DNA of 64,000 nt from Ascaphus truei (GCA_036426205.1 CM071568.1:304296836-304360835); one strand, 5' to 3'; shown: positions 36,251 to 46,669, counted from the first letter of the stretch. Translations and numbers: made by a program. Notes: generated from the sequence alone by a model not told the origin.

Positions 36251-37864
36251 CAGTGATGTGAAAAAGAAAGTACACCCTCTTTGAATTCTATAGTTTTACA
36301 AATCAGGACATAATAACAATCATCTGTGCCTTAGCAGGTCTTAAAATTAGGTAAATACAACCTCAGATGAACAACAACACATGACATATTACACCATGTC
36401 TTGATTTATTTAACAAAATTAAAGCCAAAATGGAGAAGCTGTGTGTGAAAAACTAAGTACACCCTTACTGCTTCCATAGGAATTAAGATGCTAAGTAGCA
36501 GACATGTGCTGCTAATCAAATGCCCTTGATTAATTGATCATCAGCAAGTGTGACCACCTCTATAAAAGCCAAAATGTTAGCAGTTTGCTGGTCTGGAGCA
36601 TTCAGGTGTGTGTTAACACACTGCCAAGGAGGAAAGACATCAGCAATGATCTTAGAGAAGCAATTGTTGCTGCCCATCAATCTGGGTAGGGTTATAAGGC
36701 CATTTCCAAACAATTTGAAGTACATCATTCTACAGTGAGAAAGATTATTCAAAAGTGGAAAACATTCAAGACAGTTGCCAATCTTACCAGGAGTGGATGT
36801 CCCAGCAAATTCACCCCAAGGTCAGACCGTGCAATGCTCAGAGATATTGCAAAAAACCCAAGAGTTATATCTCAGACTCTACAGGCCTCAGTTAGCATGT
36901 TAAATGTTAAAGTTCATGACAGTACAATTAGAAAAAGATTGAACAAGTATGGTTTGTTTGGAAGGGTTGCCAGGAGAAAGCTTCTTCTCTCTAAAAAGAA
37001 CATGGCAGCATGGCTTAGGTTTGCAAAGTTGCATCTGAACAAACCACAAGACTTCTGGAACAATGTCCTTTGGACAGATGAGACCAAAGTGGAGATGTTT
37101 GGCCATAATGCACAGCGCCATGTTTGGCGAAAACCAAACACAGCTAATCAGCACTAACACCTCATACCAACTGTCAAGCATGGTGGTGGACGGGTGATGA
37201 TTTGGGTTTGTTTTGCAGCCACAGGTCCTGGGAACCTTGCAGTCATTGAGGCGACCATGAACTCCTCTGTATACCAAAGTATTCTAGAGTCAAATGTTAG
37301 GCCATTTGTCCGACAGCTAAAGCTTGGCCGAAATTGGGTCATGCAACAGGACAATGATCCCAAGCACACCAGCAAATCTACAACAGAATGAATGAAAAAT
37401 AAAAGAATCAAGGTGTTGCAATGGCCCAGTCAAAGTCCAGACCTCAACCCATATTGAAATGCTGTGGCTGGACCTTAAGAGGGCTGTGCATAAACAAATG
37501 CCCACAAACCTCAATGAACTGAAGCAACGTGGTAAAGAAGAAAGGGCCAAAATTCCACCACAACGATGTGAGAGACTGATAAAGTCATACAGAATACAAC
37601 TACTTCAAGTTATTGCTGCTAAAGGTGGTTCTACATGCTATTGAATCATAAGATATACTTAGTTTTTCACACATGGCTTCTCCATTTTGGCTTTATTTTT
37701 GTTAAATAAATCATGACACAGTGTAATATGTCATGTGTTGGTGTTCATCTGAGGTTGTATTTACCTAATTTTAAGACCTGCTAATGAACAGATGATTGTT
37801 ATTATGTCCTGATATGTAAAACTATACAATTCAAAGAGGGTGTACTTTTTTTTTCACATCACTG
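36251..37864 (+). mobile_element. Tc1-like element
   Basis: The termini begin CAGTGATGTGAAAAAGAAAG and end with the inverted equivalent ('ttttttttcacatcactg'). TA flanks both sides (36249-36250, 37865-37866). Length is 1.6 kb, normal for Tc1. The transposase inside is inactive. Confidence 0.9.
36640..37644 (+). pseudogene. Tc1-like transposase
   Basis: Continuous from about 36735 in one frame: RKIIQKWKTFKT (end of the first helix-turn-helix), GCPSKFTPRSD, the second helix-turn-helix (DSTIRKRLNKYGLFGR) and the first catalytic block LWTDETKVEMFG. A stop at 37155 precedes 'HLIPTVKHGGG'. The second block reads [11 protein letters not shown]. The third, SPDLNP, is split by a one-base insertion near 37446, after which MLWLDLKRAV to KGGSTCY continues in another frame. 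The DD34E layout is clear, but this copy cannot work. Confidence 0.85.
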
Positions 37865-37869
37865 TAATA

Positions 37870-38330
37870 TATTGTTGCCTGTGTTATGTGTGGTAAAATA
37901 TACACATTCTGCTGCTACAATGTGTTACAGTTTTTTGATGCATGAAATAGAGTGTAACCTAAATGGTTCCCCTTACACTCACCTTCATCTCTTACACACA
38001 GCAACTGGATCCTTAAACATATTTCTTTACCCACCAATAAACTCTCAGCTTTTATCACCTAACTGGCTTATTCCCTGAACCCCTAAACTAGGTTCAGTAT
38101 ACCTGGGCATTTATGTGGATACCTCTGCTATACTGGGGAATCCCTGCTATACCTGCAGATATATTTGTACCCCTTGTGGCCCCATTTTAATAAAACAAAT
38201 TTCCTCAGTCCGCACACTAACCCCTATACTTTAAAAACCTAGCTTAAACAGTGTTATTCTAACAGGACTTTAAGGTTCTTGCTAATTAAAATTGGCTTGG
38301 GGACAACCTTGGTTAGCCAGCCGTGACAGG
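37870..38330. other. No recognisable gene
   Basis: AT-rich sequence with short frames only; no repeat ends or motifs identified. Confidence 0.3.
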
Positions 38331-38333
38331 AAG

Positions 38334-38777
38334 CAGTGTTGCTCGACTCGTGAAGACTTAACCACGCCCTGATGACGTTCGAGCGCTTGGAAAATGAAGA
38401 AAGAGACAAGAGAGTGATTCTGATTCTTCATCTCAACTTTATTGCGGAAGAGCAATGCTTTTTATACAGGGAAATAAAGTGTTAATTAGAGGCGTAACAA
38501 TATTAGCATATTACTAAATAACATTTTAATGGAGACTTTCCATTTAGCCTTCAAAACTGTAAACAAAACAGCCAAAATGGCTGCTATGGTCAAAAATGGC
38601 TGACTTGTGATCCTTTCCTTGTGGTTGAATCATGCCCCTAGGTAACCTCCGACTTTCCTCATATCCTCTTAACCAATCTTCTCAGTCCCTTCTTTTTCTT
38701 AAGAAACAGTCTATTTAAGGAACGGTTAACCATTTCATAGTCCTGCTGGACAAAGAAGTTGTCCAATTGTGCAGAAC
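38334..38777 (-). repeat. Endogenous retrovirus 3' LTR (reverse strand)
   Basis: On the reverse strand the segment starts TGAAGTTC after a purine-rich stretch and ends CTTCCTGTCA. It has a TATAAAAA box (38459-38466) followed by AATAAA (38438-38443), the R-region order of a retroviral LTR. It lies directly downstream of the envelope remnant. The 5' LTR is not in the window. Confidence 0.6.
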
Positions 38778-38795
38778 TTCATTTCTTTCCGGCCA

Positions 38796-39240
38796 TTATA
38801 TCGGCCCAATTGCCTTTTTCTTCATTCTCTTCTTCTGGGAGACTGCCGCATCACACAAAAGAGGCATAGCGTCGGTGGAGGGTGCAATGCACTTCTGGAT
38901 CAAAGTTTGCTGCACGTAACACATACATAGAGAGTAATGAGTAGGACAGGCACACATACAAAAGCATTCGCTAGCCTCGCTCCCAGTGAACCAATCCAAC
39001 CACCAACTCCCAACGGATCCTGAATCTTGGATAAATACACAACATTGCTCTCTAACCAGGGTGCATACATACACCTCCCTTTGAGGCTAAAATATAGTCT
39101 AGAGCCATTCTATTCTGTAGGGCTATTAGTCTCATCTGAACCTGTTCTTGGTTAAGGGAGTTAATGGCTGTGGTTGTATGATTGTATGGTTGTATTCACC
39201 AACTCCTTCATTTGACAATAAGCTCACTGAAACGTGTTCT
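38796..39240 (-). pseudogene. Retroviral envelope transmembrane-subunit remnant
   Basis: Reverse-strand translation near 39050-39200 shows a heptad-type helical segment, then the conserved 'LQNR...KGG' region found in the transmembrane subunit of gamma- and epsilon-type retroviruses, and a hydrophobic membrane-type segment near 38900-38960. Frameshifts and stops interrupt it, and the Cys motif after the helix is incomplete. Surface subunit, pol and gag are absent. This is an inactive old insertion, cut off on its upstream side where copy A of the multi-gene transposon may begin. Confidence 0.6.
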
Positions 39241-39780
39241 TTGCATACAGTGGCGGCTGCCTTTAGCCTCGTGCGGCCGTAGCGGCGCAATTCTGATAAC
39301 CGCAGGCAGATGCAGTATGTTTTTTTTTATCTGGAGTGTATTGTGGTATTTTAGCACTCATAATGTATTAGCATTTTATTATCGCTGTGTGCAATACTGC
39401 AATACCGTCTAAAAACTCAAGGGGGCGTTCGCGAGGTGTTGTCTTCAAAGTCTAATACTTTAGCAGTTCAACCTACGTCAGTACACAGTCTGCGTGCGTG
39501 TGCGCTCGCAGTAATTGTAAATTTGCATATTTATACATGCATTTGCAGTGCTGTACTGTATGTCTCATTTGAAAATTGTTGAAACGCATAGGCGTGTGCT
39601 GTTACAGTATCACATTTCGGCATATATAGCGCTCTCCCCTCGCTCGCTCCTGCACACACACGGTATAATTTACTGCACTGCAGTATTTCAACTTCTTATC
39701 TTATCCAAAGTGCAGTACACCTCTCCCACACCATTCCTTTGAATGTGTGTCTTTCTGGTTTCAATCACATTCCTGCTTGA

Positions 39781-40829
39781 TAGCTGATGATTACTGCGCA
39801 TGCGTCTGTAAAATCACCACTGCTTGCTTGCGAAGTTCAAGAGTAAGTGAATAAAAAAAAATAATATTTTTTTCTCCTCATTTTTTATTTTTATTTTCCC
39901 CACACAAGCCTGCCTAAACCATCTTGATAATACGATATTCAATCTGTGCTGTAGCTTTTGACTGCGACCCTGTGCGTTTGACTGCACATGGTTGATTTGT
40001 GTGCTTTTTATGTACTGTATTTGGGGGTGTAGGGATCAAATTATTATGATGAACTGCCTTTTGAAAATATGCCATTTCTTTGAACTGCAGTACAGCTAAT
40101 CCTTCATGCAGCTGTACCCTGTACCCCCCTCCCCCACGCACACACACAGGGCTCGCTCAAGGATTGATTTGAACTTCTTATCGACAGACACCTCTACAGA
40201 GTCATTCATTTTCTGAACCTTGCCATTGTGTTTTTAATCCGTCCCTAGCCGCGCGTCACCTCTCTGCGCCTGCGTGTAATCCTCTTTGGGATGGGAGCTA
40301 TAGTACATAGCTGATGATTACTGCGCATGCATCTGTAAAATCACCACTGCTTGCTTGCGAAGTTCAAGAGTGAGTGACCAAAAAAAAAAATATTTTTTTT
40401 TTCTCCTCATTTTTTATTTTCTCCACACAAGCCTGCCTAAACCATCTTGATATTACGATATTCAATCTGTGCTGTATCTTTTGACTGCGACCCTGTGCAT
40501 TTGACTGCACATGGTTGATTTGTGTGCTTTTTATGTACTGTATTTGGGGGTGTAGGGATCAAATTATTATGATGACCTGCCTTTTGAAAATATGCCATTT
40601 CTTTGAACTGCAGTACAGCTAATCCTTCATGCAGCTGTACCCTGTACCCCCTCCCCCACGCACACACACAAGGCTCGCTCAAGGATTGATTTGAACCTCT
40701 TATCGACAGACACCTCTACAGAGTCATTCAGTTTCTGAAGCTTGCCATTGTGTTTTTAATCCGTCTTTAGCCTAGCGTCACCTCTCTGCGCCTGCGTATA
40801 ATCCTCTTTGGGATGGGAGCTAGTTGATG
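39781..40829. repeat. Tandem duplication of about 525 bp
   Basis: Units 39781-40307 and 40308-40829 both begin 'tagctgatgattactgcgca' and end 'ggatgggagcta'. A third start is visible at 40820. The match is close throughout, including the 'cccctcccccacgcacacac' stretch. It lies in the left non-coding part of copy A and has no supported gene. Confidence 0.85.
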
Positions 40830-41159
40830 ATTACTGTGCATGACTCACCAATCCCCCCCCAACCCTTTGTGGCTTTGTTTACGGTAATGCTTTTGAAAAT
40901 CCCTTCTCGAATTTGATATGTAAATCTGATTTGCACAGCACTGTGAGAATTGAGAGTTAAAATAACCATTATCTGATTCATGTTGTTGATGCAGTAAATT
41001 ACCACTTTTTGTCATTCTTTCTTTTTCTTTGGTGCACAGTAGGTGGGGGGGGGGGTTGTTGTCAATGATTATGATCATCATGAATGTAAATAAATATTTA
41101 TTTTATTTTATCAGGAACAAAAAAAAACAATATAAAAATAATCAGGAATAATACAAAAT

Positions 41160-41182
41160 GCGGTCTTTATTAAGTTCTTCTG
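41160..41182 (-). promoter_or_regulatory. Candidate polyadenylation signal for the transposase
   Basis: Reverse-strand 'gaacttaataaagaccgc', about 660 nt downstream of the transposase stop. A nearer signal was not seen. Additional acceptor-like sites lie between the stop and this signal, so downstream 3' exons are possible. Confidence 0.3.
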
Positions 41183-41835
41183 TCAGATGGAAATTGAGGG
41201 CCGGTGGATAATCATGAATAATGCACATTGATAATAATATTAATTAATAATATATAATATATAATAATATATATATAGTAATATAATTGTTTCCGTCTTT
41301 ATCTTCTTCCTCATTCTGTGTACAGTACAGTAGTTAATTGAGAGAGGAGAGGTTTTGTGTACATCATGACTGCAGTTTAGATACTGTACACTTAACTGTA
41401 CAAACAGTTCACAGACTTTACACGATACCCTTCCCCCCTCTCTCCCAGGCCATCCTTTTTTTCTGAAAAGACAAGAAAACAAAAAATTAGTGCAGTTATG
41501 TGCATACTGTATTATGGCATTGTATGCTGTGTAGTACTGTCAAACTATTCTATACTGGAACTACTGTATACTGTGACTACTGTTAAATACTTTGTAACCA
41601 GATGGCTGGTGCTGCTCTCTCTGGAAAGAAAAAAATTGAGCAGTTAGGTGCATACTGTATTATGGCATTGTGTACTGTATAGCTACTCCATATTGGACTA
41701 CAGTATGCAGTTAGTACTGTCAAATTAGTCAATACTGGAACTACAGTACTCTGACTACTAGGAAAGAAAAAATCTGTGCCATACTTACCTGTATCATACT
41801 GTACTTACAATACTACAATACAGTACTATACCATA

Positions 41836-43476
41836 CTAGCTTCCTGATGCTTGCCCATTACGCGCAATCACAATGGGCAACACAGTCGCAATATAGTCAA
41901 TATATTTATTACATCGTTCCACGGTGATTACATCGTTCCAAAAACTCAGTATGCCTTGCGCCAACTCATCCTTTTTGGAGGGTTTCACGACTTTTCGGAT
42001 ATGGTCCTTCAGCTGATGCCAGACCATTTCGATAGGATTGAAGTCTGGCGATCTGTCATTGAAGGGGGAAAAAAAGGACAATTAGTTTAAGAGATACAGT
42101 ACACAGTAAAAACAGTGCTAAAACATGAGACACGGTTACCGCACTTACTCCGCTGGCGTCTTCACCCAGTTGATACCGCGCTCAAGGATATGCGCTGTTG
42201 ACACGGTATGCTTCGGATCGTTGTCCTGGTAGAAACGGTGACCATCCGGGAACTCATGTGTGATGTATTCCACAATCTCAAGCACAATTTTCTCTTGGAA
42301 GAAAGCTTTATTCATGATTCCTATAACAAGAAAAGAAAAGTGCTCAAAAAACAGCACACTAGTACAGTACAGTGCGTAAGGCAAAAGCGTGTGACATACA
42401 TTTTACTGTACCTTCAAAGATGACGATGCATCCTGGTCCACGCCTGGAGATGGCACCCCACACATGCAGCTTCACAGGGTGTTTTGGCCATGGCTTCATA
42501 GATATGCGACCTTTTTTGTGGAATGCAAAGGTGGCAAATCTCTCCAGCGAAACAGTAGACTCGTCAGTGAAGATGCAATCCTGTAAAGTTTCTCCACTGT
42601 CGATCCATGCCTGGGCCTGGACCACTCTCTTGATTTTGTTAACGTCCCTTATCATAGGGTACGCTCTGCAATGACAAAGAATAAATAATTTTAGAGGTAC
42701 AGTACAGATTCTTAAACAACACTTTTACCTCCTGTACAGTCCAGTACTAACCTCACACGTCCATATTTCCAACCAATTCTGCGTCTCATCTTCTTTATGC
42801 TGGTCTCGGATACAGTGAGATTGTGATTTTGCTGCAGAGTGTATTTGACCCATAATGCACTCTTCTCATCATTCTCTTCACTTATTTTGTTGACCAGAAG
42901 AGTTGTCTCCCTACAATGTACAGAAAAACAACAATCCGGTAAGTTACAGTGCAGAAGGCCACAAGCACAGCACATCATTTGCAGTAAAAATAGTATACAA
43001 TGAGATAGATCTACACAATATATAGTTCTATTAATATGCAGCAATATAAACAATATATATATACTGTAGTTATATAAGTATACAGAAATAACTATAAAAT
43101 TAGAGCGATCTACACAATATATTGTTCTATTAATATGCAGCAATATAAACAATATATATACTGTAGTTATATAAATATACCGAAATAACTATAAAATTAG
43201 AGAGATCTACACAATATATTGTTCTATTAATATGCAGCAATATAAACAATATATATACTGTATTATATAGTTATATAAATATACTTACGCGTTAGTTACC
43301 GTTGGTGTCCTCGTGCGTTGTTTGGTTTTTCCGTGTGCATGATAGCACACGGTGGTTAATGGCACAACGAGGCCAGAAGGAGCTAACCAGCGTTGGATAT
43401 CTGCAATTCGGTGTCCGCTCGTGTACATCTCCTTAATTCTCATGCTGAGATCATTTGAAATCTTTTTAACAGGCAT
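41836..43476 (-). CDS. Spliced Tc1/mariner-type DDE transposase (5 exons, intact)
   Basis: Exons on the reverse strand: 43476-43289, 42910-42752, 42665-42412, 42320-42149, 42052-41836. All four introns have GT donors (GTAAGT, GTTAGT, GTACAG, GTAAGT) and AG acceptors. The exons total 990 nt: an uninterrupted 329-aa protein plus stop. Exon 1 holds a helix-turn-helix ([20 protein letters not shown]); exon 2 a second one ([20 protein letters not shown]). The catalytic triad is Asp150 (IFTDEST), Asp233 (YQDNDPKHT) and Glu266 ([16 protein letters not shown]), with 32 residues between the last two. It would cut and paste the element at TA sites. The ATG is preceded by 'ctttctacttgcag', so a 5' UTR intron is possible. 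Copies B and C keep the same splice positions. Tc1-like transposases normally lack introns. Confidence 0.85.
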
Positions 43477-43805
43477 TGCTGCAAGTAGAAAGAAATACAA
43501 ACACTAGAATGTATATTCGATGTTTAGTCGATGTGTATTCAATGTGCAGTGAATCCACAAAATGGATGGTTTATTTATACCTTAATGACTCAAATTAGAG
43601 TACGGATACTTTCAACACCTGTACCTGGTCGCCATACATAAAAGGTTACACACTTTGCATAGCCTCCCACTCAATGATCTGTATCTGAACTTGCCCTTGT
43701 CCAGATACTGCATTGTGCCATCTGCTTCTATGGAGCAACCCCGATTCTATGGACGCAGGAAGCCACTCGCCTCTGCCGTGCCTGTCACACAGAAAAAGCG
43801 AAAGG
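43216..43805. repeat. Duplicated block, first copy (likely assembly artefact)
   Basis: Appears identical to 43932-44521 at an offset of 716 bases. It includes transposase exon 1 and the start of the basic-protein gene, and ends at the first bases of a GCG repeat. Confidence 0.85.
43477..43729. promoter_or_regulatory. Divergent promoter region of transposase and basic gene
   Basis: 253 bp separate the transposase ATG (reverse) from the ATG of the basic-protein gene (forward, 43730; repeated at 44446). It contains 'ggtttatttatacct' and 'acataaaagg', possible TATA-type elements. The same interval is present again at 44193-44445 through the duplication across the gap. Confidence 0.45.
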
Positions 43806-43931
43806 NNNNNNNNNNNNNNNNNNNNNNNNNNNNNNNNNNNNNNNNNNNNNNNNNNNNNNNNNNNNNNNNNNNNNNNNNNNNNNNNNNNNNNNNNNNNNNN
43901 NNNNNNNNNNNNNNNNNNNNNNNNNNNNNNN
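43806..43931. other. Assembly gap (126 N)
   Basis: Unknown bases. The gap starts exactly where the basic-protein gene enters a (GCG)n run, a GC-rich repeat that often stops sequencing. Confidence 0.99.
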
Positions 43932-44521
43932 ATATTGTTCTATTAATATGCAGCAATATAAACAATATATATACTGTATTATATAGTTATATAAATATAC
44001 TTACGCGTTAGTTACCGTTGGTGTCCTCGTGCGTTGTTTGGTTTTTCCGTGTGCATGATAGCACACGGTGGTTAATGGCACAACGAGGCCAGAAGGAGCT
44101 AACCAGCGTTGGATATCTGCAATTCGGTGTCCGCTCGTGTACATCTCCTTAATTCTCATGCTGAGATCATTTGAAATCTTTTTAACAGGCATTGCTGCAA
44201 GTAGAAAGAAATACAAACACTAGAATGTATATTCGATGTTTAGTCGATGTGTATTCAATGTGCAGTGAATCCACAAAATGGATGGTTTATTTATACCTTA
44301 ATGACTCAAATTAGAGTACGGATACTTTCAACACCTGTACCTGGTCGCCATACATAAAAGGTTACACACTTTGCATAGCCTCCCACTCAATGATCTGTAT
44401 CTGAACTTGCCCTTGTCCAGATACTGCATTGTGCCATCTGCTTCTATGGAGCAACCCCGATTCTATGGACGCAGGAAGCCACTCGCCTCTGCCGTGCCTG
44501 TCACACAGAAAAAGCGAAAGG
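43932..44521. repeat. Duplicated block, second copy
   Basis: Repeats 43216-43805. It holds a second transposase exon 1 (reverse strand, ATG at 44192) with no downstream exons of its own, and the full start of the basic-protein gene. Confidence 0.85.
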
Positions 44522-44961
44522 CGGCGGCGGCGGCGGCGGCGGCAGCCGTTTCCAAGCCAAGGCCAAAGAGACAGGCTAAGGCTAATAAAGAAAACCTTCT
44601 GCTGACCCCAAAGGCTAAGGGTTTTAAAACACGTAAGCCTTATTATGTCAAGAAGAAATACGGTGATGTACACTCAACGCAAAACAAATGGCAGACAACC
44701 CATCGAACCCGCAGACCACTTCCTCCAATACACTTTCACGACTCTGCCGCCGCTCTCCCGGAAATACAGCCGATCTTCTTCACTACTCATCCACGACGCT
44801 GCTGCCGCTCTCCCGGAAATCTACAGCCCATCTTCTCCACTACTCATCCTCGCATTTGCGTGACTGTTCAACTGTTGTTTATTTTTTGTAAATGTTTTTG
44901 TAAATGTTTTGACTTTCTGTACTGTAATAAAGGAAATGTTGTGTGTTTTAACTTGTATTAA
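44446..44961 (+). CDS. Basic, alanine-run nuclear-type protein of the multi-gene transposon
   Basis: Starts at ATG 44446 (MEQPRFYGRRKPLASAVPVT). It then has KKRK, a run of nine alanines encoded by GCG repeats, and a Lys/Arg/Pro-rich region (KPRPKRQAKANKE), as expected of a DNA-binding or nuclear protein; some resemblance to histone H1 tails. The open frame gives 171 aa, but the last third runs through three imperfect 54-bp repeats and over AATAAA signals, so the true end is probably earlier or spliced (a GTAAGC donor lies at 44633). It is divergent from the transposase and convergent with the forkhead gene seen in copy B. I do not recognise the family; a role as DNA-binding accessory protein is inference. 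Confidence 0.5.
   Translation: MEQPRFYGRRKPLASAVPVTQKKRKAAAAAAAAAVSKPRPKRQAKANKENLLLTPKAKGFKTRKPYYVKKKYGDVHSTQNKWQTTHRTRRPLPPIHFHDSAAALPEIQPIFFTTHPRRCCRSPGNLQPIFSTTHPRICVTVQLLFIFCKCFCKCFDFLYCNKGNVVCFNLY
44715..44850 (+). repeat. Imperfect 54-bp tandem repeat
   Basis: Units contain 'gccgctctcccggaaat' followed by 'cttcactactcatcc'; about two and a half units near the end of the basic-protein gene. Confidence 0.7.
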
Positions 44962-45378
44962 TAAAGAAATGTTTTTACTTACATAAGACCGGCACACTTC
45001 CAGTCCTCGTGGGCCGCAAACAGGCCCGGTTTTCAAGGTTATCCTGTTTGCGGCCCTCGAGGACTGGAGTTGTGCAGGCCGGACTGACTGTTCTGTACAC
45101 CATCCTACTGTAAATGTTTTGACTTTCTGTACTTTAATAAAGGAGATGTTGCGGGTTTTAACTTGTATTAATAAAGAAATGTTTTTACTTACTGTACACA
45201 CAGGACCTGCACAATTCCAGTCCCCGAGGGCCGCAAACAGGCCCGGTTTTCAAGGTTATCCTGAAAACCGGGCCTGTTTGTGGCCCTCGAGGACTGAAGA
45301 TGTGCAGGCCTGACTGACTGTTCTGCACACCATCCTACTGTAAATGTTTTGACTTTCTGTACTTTAATAAAGGAGATG
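44905..45378 (+). repeat. Triplicated 3' end of the basic gene with foldback elements
   Basis: The segment 'gttttgactttctgtact' plus 'taataaagga' occurs at about 44908, 45115 and 45340. Between the copies lie palindromic elements of about 95-110 bp (44989-45082 and 45204-45312) built from 'cagtcctcg..gggccgcaaa'. The second palindrome is complete; the first lost its centre. The third copy stops abruptly at 'gagatgttg', where the L1 fragment begins. Confidence 0.75.
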
Positions 45379-46215
45379 TTGGGAATAAGGCTGGTGGCCG
45401 ATCTGCTGAAAAATGGAGAGATCTTAACCTTCAAAGAAGTACGAGACAAGTACCAATCACAACACCTCCATCTATTCAAATACCTACAAATTAGATTTTT
45501 TCTGATGTCTCTCGCTCAGAACTCCAAATTTCCCCCACCCACCAGATTCGAAACACTATGCAGTATAGACAGGTATCAACGAGGCATAATCTCTGAGATT
45601 TACAGGGGGATAGAGTCAGCAGCAGAATCCCCGACCCATCACTACATGCAAAAATGGTCTGCGGACCTAAACATACAAATTGACAAAGAGGACTGGGAGG
45701 ATATCTGGGAGATGGCGGCTAAAACCTCAATCTGTACAGTAACAAAAGAAAATATCTCTAAAATTTTATTTCAGTGGTACCTGACCCCGGCTAGACTGAG
45801 CAAGATCTTCCCCGGCACACCTGACCTGTGCTGGAGGGTATGTGGTCAAAAGGGAGACATGGCCCATATTTGGTGGTCGTGTCCGGAGATTCAGAGGTTC
45901 TGGGTAAAGATTCAGACGCTGCTCTATGAGACAACGGGGATCCCTCTCCCCCTGGATCCACTGTCCCTGGTGCTGAGTAAACCGTTCGACGACCTACCCA
46001 CTCCAATGAGTAGACTAGTCTCTGCAATATTGACGGTGGCCAGATGCTCAATAGCAGCAGCCTGAAAGCAGGTCAAAGCTCCTGCAAGAAACACGGTCAT
46101 AAGACGGGTGGACGAGGGTATGTCAATGGAAAAACTAACTGCCATGTTACACAAAAAAATGCTGCAGTTCTGGAACACATGGGATCCATGGATAGGCCCC
46201 CAGGGCCTGAGATAA
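45379..46215 (+). pseudogene. L1/Tx1-clade LINE ORF2 C-terminus
   Basis: The plus-strand frame from 45379 shows the C-terminal zinc-knuckle region CWRVCGQKGDMAHIWWSC followed by EIQRFW and PLSLVLSKP, which aligns with the end of L1 ORF2. A premature stop at 46063 precedes KQVKAPARN and the true end near 46213 (GPQGLR). Endonuclease and RT are missing, so it is 5'-truncated. It occupies the place where copy B has the forkhead gene. Confidence 0.8.
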
Positions 46216-46292
46216 CGGGATAAGGCGAAAAACCGGAACGAGGAGATGAACTAAGGGGGACCTCCCCCCCCTCCCTTTTTTTGTTTGTCACC

Positions 46293-46633
46293 TCTTCCTT
46301 CAGTCCCAAGGCCAATTTACAATAGACCACTGTGGTATCTTTTTAAACGAAACACCTGCAAGTCGACACGTTACTGAAGCGCATGTGCATTACAATTCAT
46401 GAATATCTGCCATCTGGCGGATACGTGAAGAATTGCAACCAATTAAATCCGACCCATTACCAATAAACACATCAACCGCGAATCAACCGCGGCTGTGAAT
46501 GCAACATGAATGTGGTATGAATGCGGTCAGAATGTGGCATGAACGTGGTGAAGTGCGGTGAAGTGCGTGGCATTCGAAAAAAAATCCCGGAAAAATGCGG
46601 TGATGTCGGAGAATAAAAGGGGCCGCGGCTGTA
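46293..46633 (-). repeat. Terminal region of copy A (forkhead side)
   Basis: Reverse complement of 56777-56954 plus 57287-57430 in copy B, from the TACAGCCGCGG terminus to 'ggccaatttac'. Copy B is split by a Tigger-like MITE that is absent here, so this copy shows the empty MITE site (near 46452). Confidence 0.85.
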
Positions 46634-46669
46634 GACAACTTTTTAACCATTGTGTATAGGGTGTATCTC

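Larger units (their letters stand above)
39248..46631 (-). mobile_element. Multi-gene IS630/Tc1-type transposon, copy A
   Basis: The right end is defined by alignment with copy B: both begin TA-CAGCCGCGGCCCC (here ending at 46631 with TA 46632-46633). The left end is tentative: TA-CAGTGGCGGCTGCCTTTA at 39246 resembles the right terminus at 18 of 26 positions over 'TACAG..GCGGC..CTTTA'. Contents from right to left: terminal region, L1 fragment where copy B has the forkhead gene, basic-protein gene, divergent promoter, five-exon transposase, non-coding left region with a 0.5-kb tandem duplication. The flanks (retroviral env left, PLE right) do not join smoothly, so the left boundary or the locus may be rearranged. 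Confidence 0.6.

Noticed and set aside
44001..44216. A second transposase gene start
   Set aside because: It is the duplicated exon 1 across the N gap and has no following exons.
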